NCBI RefSeq assembly: GCF_010731775.1 | Contig: NZ_AP022590.1 | Coordinates: 4,712,001 to 4,776,000 of the forward strand | Direction: 5' to 3' | Source: Mycobacterium mantenii | Lineage (GTDB): Bacteria > Actinomycetota > Actinomycetes > Mycobacteriales > Mycobacteriaceae | DNA: 64,000 nucleotides | Part shown: positions 8,749-17,398 of the stretch, piece after piece | Numbering within the stretch: the first letter of the stretch is position 1 | How the letters are laid out: each line of letters begins with the position of its first letter | Notes under the pieces: generated by a model | What the model was told of the DNA's origin: nothing | The model's input: only the letters and a program-made list of their open reading frames with translations | Databases searched by the model: none | Program-made: the position numbers and the translations under genes

Positions 8749-9787
8749 CTCGCTCAAGGCTCGGTGGTTGCGACGCCGACCGCTCGAGTCGTACAACCGG
8801 ACCTGGCTCGGGCTGGCGGGACTGGCGGTGGTCGCCGCTCTCGTCGCGGTGTCGTTGGGGATCAAGCTGCTCGGTATCGGCTACACCCACTACACGGCCG
8901 AATTCCTGCAGGCCGCAACGCTGCGACCCGGAAACCCGATCACCGTCGCCGGCATCGAAGTCGGACACGTCACCAGCATGAGGCTCGATGGCGACCACGT
9001 CGAGGCCGGTCTGAGCGTGCGCGACAACGTCTCGCTGGGCAGGGACACCCGGGCGGTGATCAAGGTGATGACCATCCTCGGTTCGCGCTATCTCGAGCTG
9101 GAGCCCGACGGCCCGGGCTCCCTGCCGGGCAAGACGATCAACCTGGCTCACACCGAGGTGCCGTACGACCTGCAGTCGCTACTCGAGGACGCCACCACCA
9201 CCTTCGAGCAGGTCGATTCCGACCAGTTCGCGCAGTCACTTGGGGTGCTGGGCAAGCAACTCGGCGGAGTGCCGCCGCTGGTGCCGCAGGCCGTCGCGAA
9301 TCTGCAGACGTTGTCCACGATCACCGCCGACCGACGAGGCCAACTCGGTACGCTGCTGAAAAGCACTGAGCGAGTGGTTAATACCCTGCGGCGTCAGCAG
9401 ACCAACATCGGACATCTGATGGATCAGGGGCAGGATCTGCTCGGTCACCTGGTGGCGCGCGAGGCCACCTTTCACGCCATGTTCGCAGGGCTGACCGACC
9501 TTGTCGACCAGCTCGACAAGATCGTCGTCAACAACCGGCCGATGCTCGACGAGCTGTTCGCCAACCTGCACCAGCTGACGAATATGGTCGGCCAGCACGA
9601 CGATCTGTTGCGCAATCTGCTGCAGGTTGCGCCGGTGGCGCTGCGGGGCCTGACCAACGCCACCGGCTACGGGCCGGTGGTGGAGTTCAACCTGCCCAAC
9701 GGCCTCGCGATCGATTCCTGGATGTGTGCCATCAGTGGTCGCGCCAAAGAATTCAAGATGATCCAGTACTTCAAGGACTGCAAATGA
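8741..9787 (+). CDS. mceC: Mce family protein C
   Basis: A 348-residue protein: basic N-terminus, membrane anchor (LAGLAVVAALVAVSLGIKLL), MCE domain (FLQAATLRPGNPITVAGIEV, MTILGSRYLELEPDG) and coiled helical region with many Leu/Gln heptads (LRRQQTNIGHLMDQGQDLLG, LFANLHQLTNMVGQHDDLLR). It is shorter than MceC of M. tuberculosis Mce3 and lacks a long Pro-rich tail. Overlaps mceB by 8 nt and mceD by 4 nt (ATGA at 9784). Confidence 0.93.
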   Translation: MGDSLKARWLRRRPLESYNRTWLGLAGLAVVAALVAVSLGIKLLGIGYTHYTAEFLQAATLRPGNPITVAGIEVGHVTSMRLDGDHVEAGLSVRDNVSLGRDTRAVIKVMTILGSRYLELEPDGPGSLPGKTINLAHTEVPYDLQSLLEDATTTFEQVDSDQFAQSLGVLGKQLGGVPPLVPQAVANLQTLSTITADRRGQLGTLLKSTERVVNTLRRQQTNIGHLMDQGQDLLGHLVAREATFHAMFAGLTDLVDQLDKIVVNNRPMLDELFANLHQLTNMVGQHDDLLRNLLQVAPVALRGLTNATGYGPVVEFNLPNGLAIDSWMCAISGRAKEFKMIQYFKDCK

Positions 9788-10899
9788 CCTCCGGTAGGCA
9801 CAAACTCATCGCCGTGGGCGCCGCGATAGCGGCGGTGGCCGCCGTCGCTATCGGGGCAATCGGCCACTACGTCAAGTCCCGCCTGGACACCATGACCGTG
9901 ACCGCGCAATTCGACAGCGCCGCGGGCCTTTACGAAGGAAATGTCGTTGCAGTTCTCGGTATGCCGGTGGGCAAGGTCAGCAAGGTCACGTCCAAAGGCA
10001 GTTACGTCGAGGCCGAGTTGACGGTGGACAAGAAGGTCAAAATCCCTGCGGGCGCCCGCGCGGTCACCATCACCACCTCGATCCTCACCGACCGACAGGT
10101 TGAACTCACCCCGCCCTACCGGAGCGGTCCGGTGCTGAAGAACCACGACACGATCGGGCTCACCCGAACCAAAACACCGGTGGCTTTCGATCGCGTACTC
10201 GACATGCTCGACAAGGTGTCCAAATCGCTGAAGGGCGACGGCAAGGGCGGCGGACCCATTGCCGACCTGACTGACTCCGCGGTCGCCATCACCGACGGCA
10301 ACGGGAAGAAGATCCTGTCGGCCCTGGACGAGCTTTCCAACGCGCTGCGGCTCAGCTCCGAGCGGGGCGGAACCACCCGCGAGCAGTTGACCACGATCAT
10401 CACCGACCTCAGCTCGATCACGGAGGCCGCCGCACGCAACGACGCCAAAGTGCGCCAATTCGGTTCCACAACACGCCAGCTCAGCCAGATACTCGCCGAC
10501 GAAAAATTCGGCACCGGAACCACCGGACACACCATCAACAGGATCCTCGAAGAAGTCACCACGCTGCTCGAGCAGAACCGGGAGGACCTCAAGCAGGCGG
10601 TGCACAACGGCGACACCGTCGCCAAGACGATCGTCGAGGATCAGCGCGGAGTGTCCGAAATGCTCGATGTCCTCCCCATGACGCTGGAAAACCTCTACAA
10701 CACCGTCGATCAGAACAACGGCGCGATACGCGTGCACGGGCTGCTCGACAAGGCCCTGACCGACAGCCAGTCCGCCAAGGAACTCTGCAATCTCATGCAC
10801 CTGCGCCAACTCGGCTGCAGCACCGGCACATTGCAAGACTATGGACCCGACTTCGGCTTGACCTACATCCTCGACGGTCTCTCGGCGATGGGGCAATAG
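9784..10899 (+). CDS. mceD: Mce family protein D
   Basis: A 371-residue protein. The membrane anchor is near the N-terminus (LIAVGAAIAAVAAVAIGAIG). The MCE domain contains AQFDSAAGLYEGNVVAVLGM and VTITTSILTDRQVELTPPY, followed by a helical needle region. I chose ATG 9784, which overlaps the mceC stop; upstream in-frame starts would lie inside mceC. Two bases separate its stop from mceE. Part of the lipid importer encoded by this operon. Confidence 0.93.
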   Translation: MTSGRHKLIAVGAAIAAVAAVAIGAIGHYVKSRLDTMTVTAQFDSAAGLYEGNVVAVLGMPVGKVSKVTSKGSYVEAELTVDKKVKIPAGARAVTITTSILTDRQVELTPPYRSGPVLKNHDTIGLTRTKTPVAFDRVLDMLDKVSKSLKGDGKGGGPIADLTDSAVAITDGNGKKILSALDELSNALRLSSERGGTTREQLTTIITDLSSITEAAARNDAKVRQFGSTTRQLSQILADEKFGTGTTGHTINRILEEVTTLLEQNREDLKQAVHNGDTVAKTIVEDQRGVSEMLDVLPMTLENLYNTVDQNNGAIRVHGLLDKALTDSQSAKELCNLMHLRQLGCSTGTLQDYGPDFGLTYILDGLSAMGQ

Positions 10900-10901
10900 C
10901 G

Positions 10902-12134
10902 ATGAATGCGGCTAAACGCAAAGCACTGGCGGTGGCGCTCAGTGCGGTCATGGTCAGCTCCGGTTGCGCCACCAACGGGCTGTCCAGCCTGCCGCTGCCG
11001 GCCCCGGGAATCGGCGATGGGGGATACCTGCTCAACGCCGTCTTCTCCAACGCACTGAACCTGCCGGCCCACGCGAAGGTCAAACTCGCGGGCGCCGACA
11101 TCGGGCAGCTCGAATCGATGGTCGCGCGCAACTACACCGCGGTCACCACCCTGCGAATCATGGACGGCGTCCGCGTACCGGTCGGCAGCACCGCCGAGCT
11201 GCGGTCGGCGACCCCGCTTGGCGACGTGTTCGTCGCGATCAAGCCGCCCACGCCGATGGACCCCAGCGCGCCGCTACTGAAGAGCGGGGACACCATCGGC
11301 CTGCAAGCCACCCGCGCCGCCGCCACCGTGGAGAGCGTGCTGAGCTCGGCCGCGCTGCTCGTCAACGGTGGCTCGGTCCGCAACTTCACCAATATCGTCA
11401 ACGGCGCCGGCAAGGCGACGGGCGACCAAGGACGCGCATTCGGCGACCTGATCAATCGAACCAACTTACTGCTGGGCAAGCTCAATTCACGCTCGGAGCA
11501 GATCGACGCCGCGGTGACCGAGACGGCGGCCCTCGCCGACCGGCTGGACCAGAAGGACCAAGCACTCACCGACGTGCTGCAGGCCATCGGGCCGGCGACG
11601 AATGTGTTGTCCAGCAACGCCGACGAGATCGCCGACGTGGTCGACGAGCTCGGCGCGACGACGCATCAGCTATCCAAGTTCCCGTCGATCGCCGGCACCG
11701 ACAAGACCGGCCGCAGCGTCATCAAGGACGCCAACACCATCGCCGCCGCGTGGAACGATGTCGTGTTGAGCCCCGACACCAGCCTCGCCGGCCTCAACCG
11801 GCTGATCCCGCCGTTCGTGAAATCTACCCCTAGCCAGGCGATCTCGGTGCGCGGCAGCTTCGATCGGCTGGTCATGGGATCGCGGCCGGGCACCGGAGCG
11901 GAGACGGGGGGCTTCAAGGGCGATCCCGCATTTCATGGCCCCATGCGCCGCGACTGGAACTACATGATCGGTTCCATCAAATACGTCCTGTGGCGCCTGC
12001 AAGAACGGGTCGTGGGCCGGGGCCCGCAAACGCCGATGGGGCAAAGTCCTTGGAAGCCGGTCGGTCCGCCGCTTCCGCCGGCGCCCGCCGGGGAGGCACC
12101 ACCGGATCCCATGATCCCGGAGCCACCGCGGTGA
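10902..12134 (+). CDS. mceE: Mce family lipoprotein E
   Basis: A 410-residue predicted lipoprotein: a short signal sequence (KRKALAVALSAVMV) ends in a lipobox VSSGC with acylated Cys at residue 22, as expected for the fifth Mce protein (LprK/LprM class). Next come an MCE domain (GGYLLNAVFSNALNLPAHAK, VFVAIKPPTPMD), a helical region and a Pro-rich C-terminus (PVGPPLPPAPAGEAPPDP). The stop overlaps the GTG of mceF by one codon step. Confidence 0.93.
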   Translation: MNAAKRKALAVALSAVMVSSGCATNGLSSLPLPAPGIGDGGYLLNAVFSNALNLPAHAKVKLAGADIGQLESMVARNYTAVTTLRIMDGVRVPVGSTAELRSATPLGDVFVAIKPPTPMDPSAPLLKSGDTIGLQATRAAATVESVLSSAALLVNGGSVRNFTNIVNGAGKATGDQGRAFGDLINRTNLLLGKLNSRSEQIDAAVTETAALADRLDQKDQALTDVLQAIGPATNVLSSNADEIADVVDELGATTHQLSKFPSIAGTDKTGRSVIKDANTIAAAWNDVVLSPDTSLAGLNRLIPPFVKSTPSQAISVRGSFDRLVMGSRPGTGAETGGFKGDPAFHGPMRRDWNYMIGSIKYVLWRLQERVVGRGPQTPMGQSPWKPVGPPLPPAPAGEAPPDPMIPEPPR

Positions 12135-13381
12135 TCGACAGTATCGGCCGGTTCATCGTCGGGGTGGTCAGAGCGGGCCACCGCCGGCGCGCCTGGCTCT
12201 CCGGCATCGCGCTGGTATTCACCCTCGTGGTGGGCGTGACCTACCTGGCGGTCGGAGCGCTGCGCATCAACCCGCTCAACTCGACCTACCGGATTACGAT
12301 CCGGCTGCCCGAATCCGGTGGGCTGCTGGCTAATCAAGACGTGTCCGTCCGCGGCATCCGGGTCGGGCGGATTCAATCGCTGCGGCCCACACCCACCGGC
12401 GTCGAGGTGATCGCCAACATCAATGAGAACACCAAGATCCCCCTCGCGAGCCCGGTGCGGGTGTCCGGGCTATCGCCCGCGGGCGAGCAGTACATCGATT
12501 TCGAACCCGCATCCGACACCGGCCCGTTCCTGTCGAACGGGAGCGTGATCGGCCCACAGCACACCACCACGCCCATCCCGCTGTCGCAAGTGCTCGCCGA
12601 CGCCGACGGACTGCTGGCCCAAACCGATCCGAAGAAGCTCGAAATCGTCAAGCGGGAACTGAGTTTGAGCAAAGAGGGCCCGCAGAAGCTCACCGACATC
12701 ATTGACGGTGCCACGTTCCTGTTGTCGACAATGGATCCGGTGTTGCCGCAGACCGTCAGCATGCTCAAGACCAGCCGGGTGGTCCTGACCACGCTCGCCG
12801 ACAAAAACGCCGGACTCGGTGCGACGTCTCGCAATGTCGGCGACCTGATGACCGGCGTGAACAAAATGGACCGCGGCTACCGCAAATTCGTCGATCAGAC
12901 CCCCCACGCCCTGTCCTCGGTAGACAACCTGTTCGACGACAACTCCGACACCATGGTCGGGCTGCTGGCCAATCTGGTGACCACCGCGCGGATCATCTAT
13001 GTCCGTGTTCCGGCGTTGAATGCGGTCTTTCCCGACTATCGGGGCTCCACGCTCGAGGCCCTGATGACGACCATGCACGAGCATGGCCTGTGGGCGACCG
13101 CCGATATCTACCCGCGCTACACGTGCGACTACGGCACCCCGCGCCGGCCGTCGTCATCGGCGGACTACCCCGAGCCCTTCCTGCACACCTACTGCGGAGA
13201 CGACGACCCACAGGTACTGATCCGGGGCGCCAAAAATGCGCCCCGACCGGGTGGCGACGACACGGCGGGCCCACCTCCCGGGGCCGACCTCGGGCAAACC
13301 GCTGACCCAACACCCAAGGGGCGCTTCACCATTCCGACGCCGTACGGGGGGCCCGCGCTGCCGATAGAGCCGCCCCACTAA
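12131..13381 (+). CDS. mceF: Mce family protein F
   Basis: A 416-residue last Mce subunit, with anchor WLSGIALVFTLVVGVTYLAV, MCE domain (SGGLLANQDVSVRGIRVGRI, SGLSPAGEQYIDFEP) and helical region; the C-terminus is Pro/Gly-rich. GTG 12131 overlaps the mceE stop (GTGA) and encodes the natural N-terminus MIDSIGRF; the open frame runs further upstream only as overlap with mceE. Followed after 37 bp by the Mas gene with its own strong ribosome site. Confidence 0.93.
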   Translation: MIDSIGRFIVGVVRAGHRRRAWLSGIALVFTLVVGVTYLAVGALRINPLNSTYRITIRLPESGGLLANQDVSVRGIRVGRIQSLRPTPTGVEVIANINENTKIPLASPVRVSGLSPAGEQYIDFEPASDTGPFLSNGSVIGPQHTTTPIPLSQVLADADGLLAQTDPKKLEIVKRELSLSKEGPQKLTDIIDGATFLLSTMDPVLPQTVSMLKTSRVVLTTLADKNAGLGATSRNVGDLMTGVNKMDRGYRKFVDQTPHALSSVDNLFDDNSDTMVGLLANLVTTARIIYVRVPALNAVFPDYRGSTLEALMTTMHEHGLWATADIYPRYTCDYGTPRRPSSSADYPEPFLHTYCGDDDPQVLIRGAKNAPRPGGDDTAGPPPGADLGQTADPTPKGRFTIPTPYGGPALPIEPPH

Positions 13382-13418
13382 GCCCCACGAGCATTCAAGA
13401 CCGCAAGGAGGAACCACC

Positions 13419-14018
13419 GTGACGATTACCGACGACCAGGAATGCGGCACGAGCGAAGACACCGAAAATCCGCCTGGCGACGAGCGGGAAGCGGCGGTGG
13501 ACGCCGACGGGGAGCAAAAGGTGAACGGCCGAACCCGGCCGTGGAAACGCTACGCCCGCTATGTCCTCGTCGCTGCCGTCTACGCGGGAGCTTTCGGCCT
13601 GGCGGGCGGGCTGGGCTGGAAGCTGTGGGATGAGCATGCGGTGAGCCAGGCCGGACAGGCAGCACAGCGGACCGCGATCAACTATGCCCAGGTACTGACG
13701 AGCATCGACTCCAACCAGGTCGATCAGAACTTCTCCGCTGTACTTGACGGCGCCACAGGCGAATTCAAGGACACGTACACCAAAGCAAGCGTGCAGCTTC
13801 GGCAGTTGCTCATCGACAACAAGGCTGCCGCGCACGGCACCGTGGTGGACGCCGCGATCCAATCGCAGACGAAAAACAAGGTGGTGGTGTTGTTGATGGT
13901 CGACCAAACCGTCAGCAACGCGGTGCGTCCCGACGGCCGGGTCGACCGGAGCCGGATGAGGATCACGATGGAAAATGCCGGCGGCCGTTGGCTCGCCAGC
14001 AAAGTGGAACTACCTTAG
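13419..14018 (+). CDS. Mce-associated membrane protein
   Basis: A 199-residue Mas-family protein: an acidic, disordered N-terminus (about residues 5-40), one transmembrane segment (YVLVAAVYAGAFGLAGGLGW) and an exported domain (FSAVLDGATGEFKDTYTKAS, LIDNKAAAHGTVVDAAIQSQ, GRWLASKVELP). GTG start at 13419 with an AAGGAGG ribosome site. Its C-terminal 100 residues closely match the protein at 2737-3480 on the other side of the operon, so the two are paralogues. Probably co-transcribed with mceA-F and the MPT64/RsiV-like protein 12 bp downstream. Confidence 0.88.
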   Translation: MTITDDQECGTSEDTENPPGDEREAAVDADGEQKVNGRTRPWKRYARYVLVAAVYAGAFGLAGGLGWKLWDEHAVSQAGQAAQRTAINYAQVLTSIDSNQVDQNFSAVLDGATGEFKDTYTKASVQLRQLLIDNKAAAHGTVVDAAIQSQTKNKVVVLLMVDQTVSNAVRPDGRVDRSRMRITMENAGGRWLASKVELP

Positions 14019-14030
14019 GACGTTTCGATC

Positions 14031-14816
14031 ATGCGGGTGATTCGGCTCTCGGCCAGTGTGGCGACGGTGGCGGCCGCGGTGCTCAGCGCACCGGCGGCAT
14101 CGGCCTCGGCACAGTCGTTCTGCGGCGATCTCGGCGGCGACTGGGACGGGCAGTACTGCCACACCTCGGTGCAGTCCGAACGAAAGGCCGTCCGTGACAT
14201 CAAGATAGGGCTCCCCGGTGACCTGGTCGAGAACCCCACCAGCGGGCCGCCCATCCGCGAATACCTGCGCAACCTGATGAACAACTGGCGCACCAAGGGC
14301 ACCTCGATGGTCCAGGACAGTTGGGGCGAGGAGAACTACCAGGTGTTCTCGCATGGGCACGCCCTCAGTGTGGTCTTCCACGAGGACTACCACGCCGACG
14401 GCCCGGCGTTCAACAACGCTTATCGCACGTTCACCTTCGACATGGCGGGCGGAAAGCGGCTACAACTGGCCGACATCACCAAACCGGGGATCGATCCGCT
14501 GACCGCCATCCCGCCGCTAGCCGAGCCGTTCATTCAGGAGGCACTCGACCGCGCTGCATGGCAGCACAACCCGGCGACGTATCCGTTCACCGTGGACCGG
14601 TGGACGCCGGACAAGGTTTTCTCGGGCGGCTACAAGGCGTGGGCGCTGACCCCCGATGAGCTGATCCTGTACATGCCGGACTATCCGGTCGGACACGACT
14701 CCCCGATCCAGTACGGGCAATCCGAGCAGTGGTCGATGGACGGGGGCGCCGTCGAGCCTCACATTCCACTCAACGCGCTCGGCCCGGTCCTGCGTCCGGA
14801 ATTCGGCGGAGCGTAA
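14031..14816 (+). CDS. exported RsiV/MPT64-like (DUF3298) protein
   Basis: A 261-residue exported protein with a signal peptide (MRVIRLSASVATVAAAVLSA, cleavage near ASASA). Mature features: Cys pair in SFCGDLGGDWDGQYCHT, FHEDYHADGPAFNNAYRTFT, LADITKPGIDPLTAIPPLAE, ALTPDELILYMPDYPVGHDS. This is the DUF3298/RsiV fold but is clearly more divergent from MPT64 than the protein at 1956. No known biochemical role. Last gene of the mce transcription unit by spacing. Confidence 0.75.
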   Translation: MRVIRLSASVATVAAAVLSAPAASASAQSFCGDLGGDWDGQYCHTSVQSERKAVRDIKIGLPGDLVENPTSGPPIREYLRNLMNNWRTKGTSMVQDSWGEENYQVFSHGHALSVVFHEDYHADGPAFNNAYRTFTFDMAGGKRLQLADITKPGIDPLTAIPPLAEPFIQEALDRAAWQHNPATYPFTVDRWTPDKVFSGGYKAWALTPDELILYMPDYPVGHDSPIQYGQSEQWSMDGGAVEPHIPLNALGPVLRPEFGGA

Positions 14817-14945
14817 CGGGGTTAGCCGTCTGATGACCTCGGGTACGACGCCGCGCCCAGCCGTGCGCGGCCAGCATGCGGGCTCCGCAAATCCGGACGT
14901 CGACCGATCGCCCGCACCGCCGCCGCTGCGGCTACGGTGATCTGT

Positions 14946-16208
14946 ATGCCGTCGGCTGGCCGCTCGTCCGCAGATGAAGTGAAGCGGCGCCCGAAGGACC
15001 GCAAGATCCAGATCGCCCGCGCGGCCACCGATGCATTCAGCGAGCTGGGTTATCACGCGGTCAGCATGGAAAACATCGCGGCGCGGGTCGGAATCTCCGC
15101 TGCCGCGTTGTATCGCCACTCGCAGGGCAAATACGACCTGTTTCGCGACGTCTTCTTGGCGCTGGGTCAGCAACTGGTCGACGCCACGGCGTTCGCCGAT
15201 GCCCTGCCCGCCGACGGCGATCCCGAGGAGCAACTCAGCGCGCTGACCGATGCGCTGATCGACACCACGATCGTCAACCGCACCGCCGGCGGGCTGTATC
15301 GGTGGGAGGGCCGCTACCTACGCGGCGACGATCAGCACGCCCTGGCCGAACAGATCAAATTGACCAACCGGCGCCTGCAGCGTCCGCTCACGAGGCTTCG
15401 GCCGAAATTGACGTCGCGGCAACGCTGGATCCTGTCGGCGGCCACGCTGAGCGTCATCGGCAGCATCACCGACCATCGGTCCCGCCTGAACAACGCCGAA
15501 ATCCGTGCGGCGCTGAGCGAGATCGCGAACGCGGTGTTACGGGCCGAGTTGCCGACGCAGCGCGGTCGCGGATCCGACCGGTTGCAGGCAGCGACGCTGA
15601 CCAGCGCCGCCGGAAGTTATGAGCTTCTCCTGCACGAATCGATGCGCCTGTTCAACGAGCGCGGCTATCGCGAAACCGGAATGGAAGACATCGCCGCGGC
15701 GGTGGGCATACCGGTGGCCAGCATCTATCAGTACTTTCCGGGGAAGGCCGCCATTTTGGCGGTGTACTACCGACGCGCGGCCGACCAACTCTCCGGTGAC
15801 CTCTCCAGCATCCTGGCCACCAACGCCGACCCGGAACAGGCGCTCGCGCAACTCATCGAGGCCTACGTCACCCGGTCCTTCGTCAACCCCGAACTGGCCT
15901 GCGTGTACTACACCGAGCGGCACAACCTGCCGGACACAGACGCCGTGCTGCTGTACAACATTCAGCGCTCCACCGTCGAATCCTGGGCCACCCTCGCCGT
16001 CGCGGCCAACCCGGAACTCACCCTCGGCCGGGCCCGATACGCAGTCCACGCCGCGTTCGCGCTTGCGGTGGACATCGGGCGCCTGGTCTACCCCAACACC
16101 AACGCGGCCGCCGGCCTCACCGTGCGCCGCCTGATGGAGGTCACGGTGCTGGGACGACCGGCCGAAGCCTCCCGCAATGCGCCTCGCGGCGGCCGGCAGC
16201 GCCACTGA
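14946..16208 (+). CDS. mce3R: Mce3R-like regulator with two TetR domains
   Basis: A 420-residue protein containing two complete TetR units in tandem. The first HTH is at about residues 13-66 (IQIARAATDAFSELGYHAVS, ARVGISAAALYRHSQGKYDL). The second is at about residues 223-272 (LLLHESMRLFNERGYRETGM, AAAVGIPVASIYQYFPGKAA). Tandem duplication in one chain is the hallmark of M. tuberculosis Mce3R (406 residues), which represses mce3 and lipid or redox genes. Here it lies downstream of, and on the same strand as, the mce operon, whereas mce3R is upstream of and divergent from yrbE3A. ATG 14946 preferred; GTG 14937 possible. Targets are inferred. Confidence 0.8.
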   Translation: MPSAGRSSADEVKRRPKDRKIQIARAATDAFSELGYHAVSMENIAARVGISAAALYRHSQGKYDLFRDVFLALGQQLVDATAFADALPADGDPEEQLSALTDALIDTTIVNRTAGGLYRWEGRYLRGDDQHALAEQIKLTNRRLQRPLTRLRPKLTSRQRWILSAATLSVIGSITDHRSRLNNAEIRAALSEIANAVLRAELPTQRGRGSDRLQAATLTSAAGSYELLLHESMRLFNERGYRETGMEDIAAAVGIPVASIYQYFPGKAAILAVYYRRAADQLSGDLSSILATNADPEQALAQLIEAYVTRSFVNPELACVYYTERHNLPDTDAVLLYNIQRSTVESWATLAVAANPELTLGRARYAVHAAFALAVDIGRLVYPNTNAAAGLTVRRLMEVTVLGRPAEASRNAPRGGRQRH

Positions 16209-16452
16209 CCGGGCTTCGCGGCATGGACCCTAACGAAGAATTAATCTCCACTTGCGGATTCGACATCGGGCTCGCGGATATACCCGGGTGAGCCGAACGT
16301 CTTTTTCCGGCAGTAAATCTCCGGCGTTCGGGGGCCGTGCCTGAGTGCTGCTGATCGGGCCGTCGGACTACCGATCCGCCCGAATGGACATTAACATAGA
16401 TGCGTCCGGACGCCGGGCCGACCTCGCACCCGGCAGCGCCCGCGCGAAAGGC

Positions 16453-16683
16453 ATGCCCATGCTCAGCAGGATCCGCACACTCCTGGAGTATCAATTGACC
16501 ATCGCCGAACTGCTGGGCCTGGCGATACTGCTCGGTACGCCCTACCTGATCGTTGGCGTCATCTGGTCGAGCACCCACACCCAACATCTGCACGACATGC
16601 ACGGCGTCGATTTGGTGGTGTCGTTTCTCGGCTCGATCGTGTCCTGGCCCGTGCTGCTGTTCGCCAACGTTTGCATGACCTAG
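16453..16683 (+). CDS. small membrane protein
   Basis: A 76-residue protein with two hydrophobic segments (AELLGLAILLGTPYLIVGVI and VVSFLGSIVSWPVLLFANV) separated by a short His-rich loop (HTQHLHDMHG). Not recognised. The frame opens at 16345, but ATG 16453 or 16459 lies just before the first helix and is preferred. It is 9 bp upstream of another membrane protein gene, so they form a pair. Confidence 0.6.
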   Translation: MPMLSRIRTLLEYQLTIAELLGLAILLGTPYLIVGVIWSSTHTQHLHDMHGVDLVVSFLGSIVSWPVLLFANVCMT

Positions 16684-16692
16684 GGGACGCCC

Positions 16693-17082
16693 ATGATCAA
16701 CCGCGGGCCGTTGGTCGTCTTCGCTGCCGTGGTGTTCCTGGTCGGGGGGCTGTTCGCCCTGTACCTTCCCGTCTTCATCGACGCTTACGATCAGTACGGC
16801 TGGCAAGTGAAGTGCGGCAACGGTTTTACGACCGACTTGACCCAGGCATCGAATGCGGTCGGCACGACGAGCAACAACGATGTCGCCCAATGTAACGACG
16901 CGCTGATGGTTCGCCGGTTGTGGGCCATCCCCGCCGCGGTCCTCGGCGGGATGGCGCTGACCTGGGAGGCAGGGGTCGCGCTCGCCCACGACCGTCGCCG
17001 GCCGACACCGCCACGGGACGAGGCGCAATCACCGCGGTGGAGCGGGACAACTTCCCGGCGGGGCGAAATGCCCTGTCAATAA
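16693..17082 (+). CDS. small membrane protein of unknown function
   Basis: A 129-residue protein with an N-terminal transmembrane helix (LVVFAAVVFLVGGLFALYLP), an extracytoplasmic loop with two Cys residues (VKCGNGF and AQCNDAL, a possible disulfide), a second helix (AIPAAVLGGMALTWEAGVAL) and a basic, Pro-rich cytoplasmic tail. ATG start behind a GGGGA. Paired with the gene at 16453. No family recognised. Confidence 0.7.
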   Translation: MINRGPLVVFAAVVFLVGGLFALYLPVFIDAYDQYGWQVKCGNGFTTDLTQASNAVGTTSNNDVAQCNDALMVRRLWAIPAAVLGGMALTWEAGVALAHDRRRPTPPRDEAQSPRWSGTTSRRGEMPCQ

Positions 17083-17116
17083 CTGACTTTCACACGCCAG
17101 GAGACGTTCGTGCGGG

Positions 17117-17284
17117 CTACCGCGTGCTCTCGTCGGGCAGGTCGTGCCGAGACTGGTGCAATCCCGGACCGTCGGGGTCCTCGTTCTGGTGCTCGAGTTG
17201 TTCCTGTAGCTTGCGCTGTTCCTCGGTCGCCTTGCGCGCGTCCTCGGGCGCCGCGGGCGGGTCGAAGTTAACTTGCTGATCCAC
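17117..17284 (-). CDS. short hydrophilic protein (55 residues)
   Basis: GTG start at 17284, about 8 nt behind an AAGGAGA on the minus strand; stop TAG at 17117-17119. The protein starts VDQQVNFDPPAAPEDARKAT and continues with a Glu/Gln-rich helix (EEQRKLQEQLEHQ) and an acidic, charged tail; no membrane segment and no Cys. Good ribosome site, GC-biased third positions and low-complexity charged composition support it being coding. It lies in a gap between two longer genes and is easily missed because of its size and GTG start. Confidence 0.6.
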   Translation of the reverse strand: MDQQVNFDPPAAPEDARKATEEQRKLQEQLEHQNEDPDGPGLHQSRHDLPDESTR

Positions 17285-17398
17285 CGAGATCTCCTTTGAA
17301 GGTCTGCAATGCCTTCAGGCAGGATCTCCCGAATGACCGGCGCCGAAACCCGGCCGAATCCCTCAATGCCGATCGCGCTGCTCACGGCATCGTGAGAA

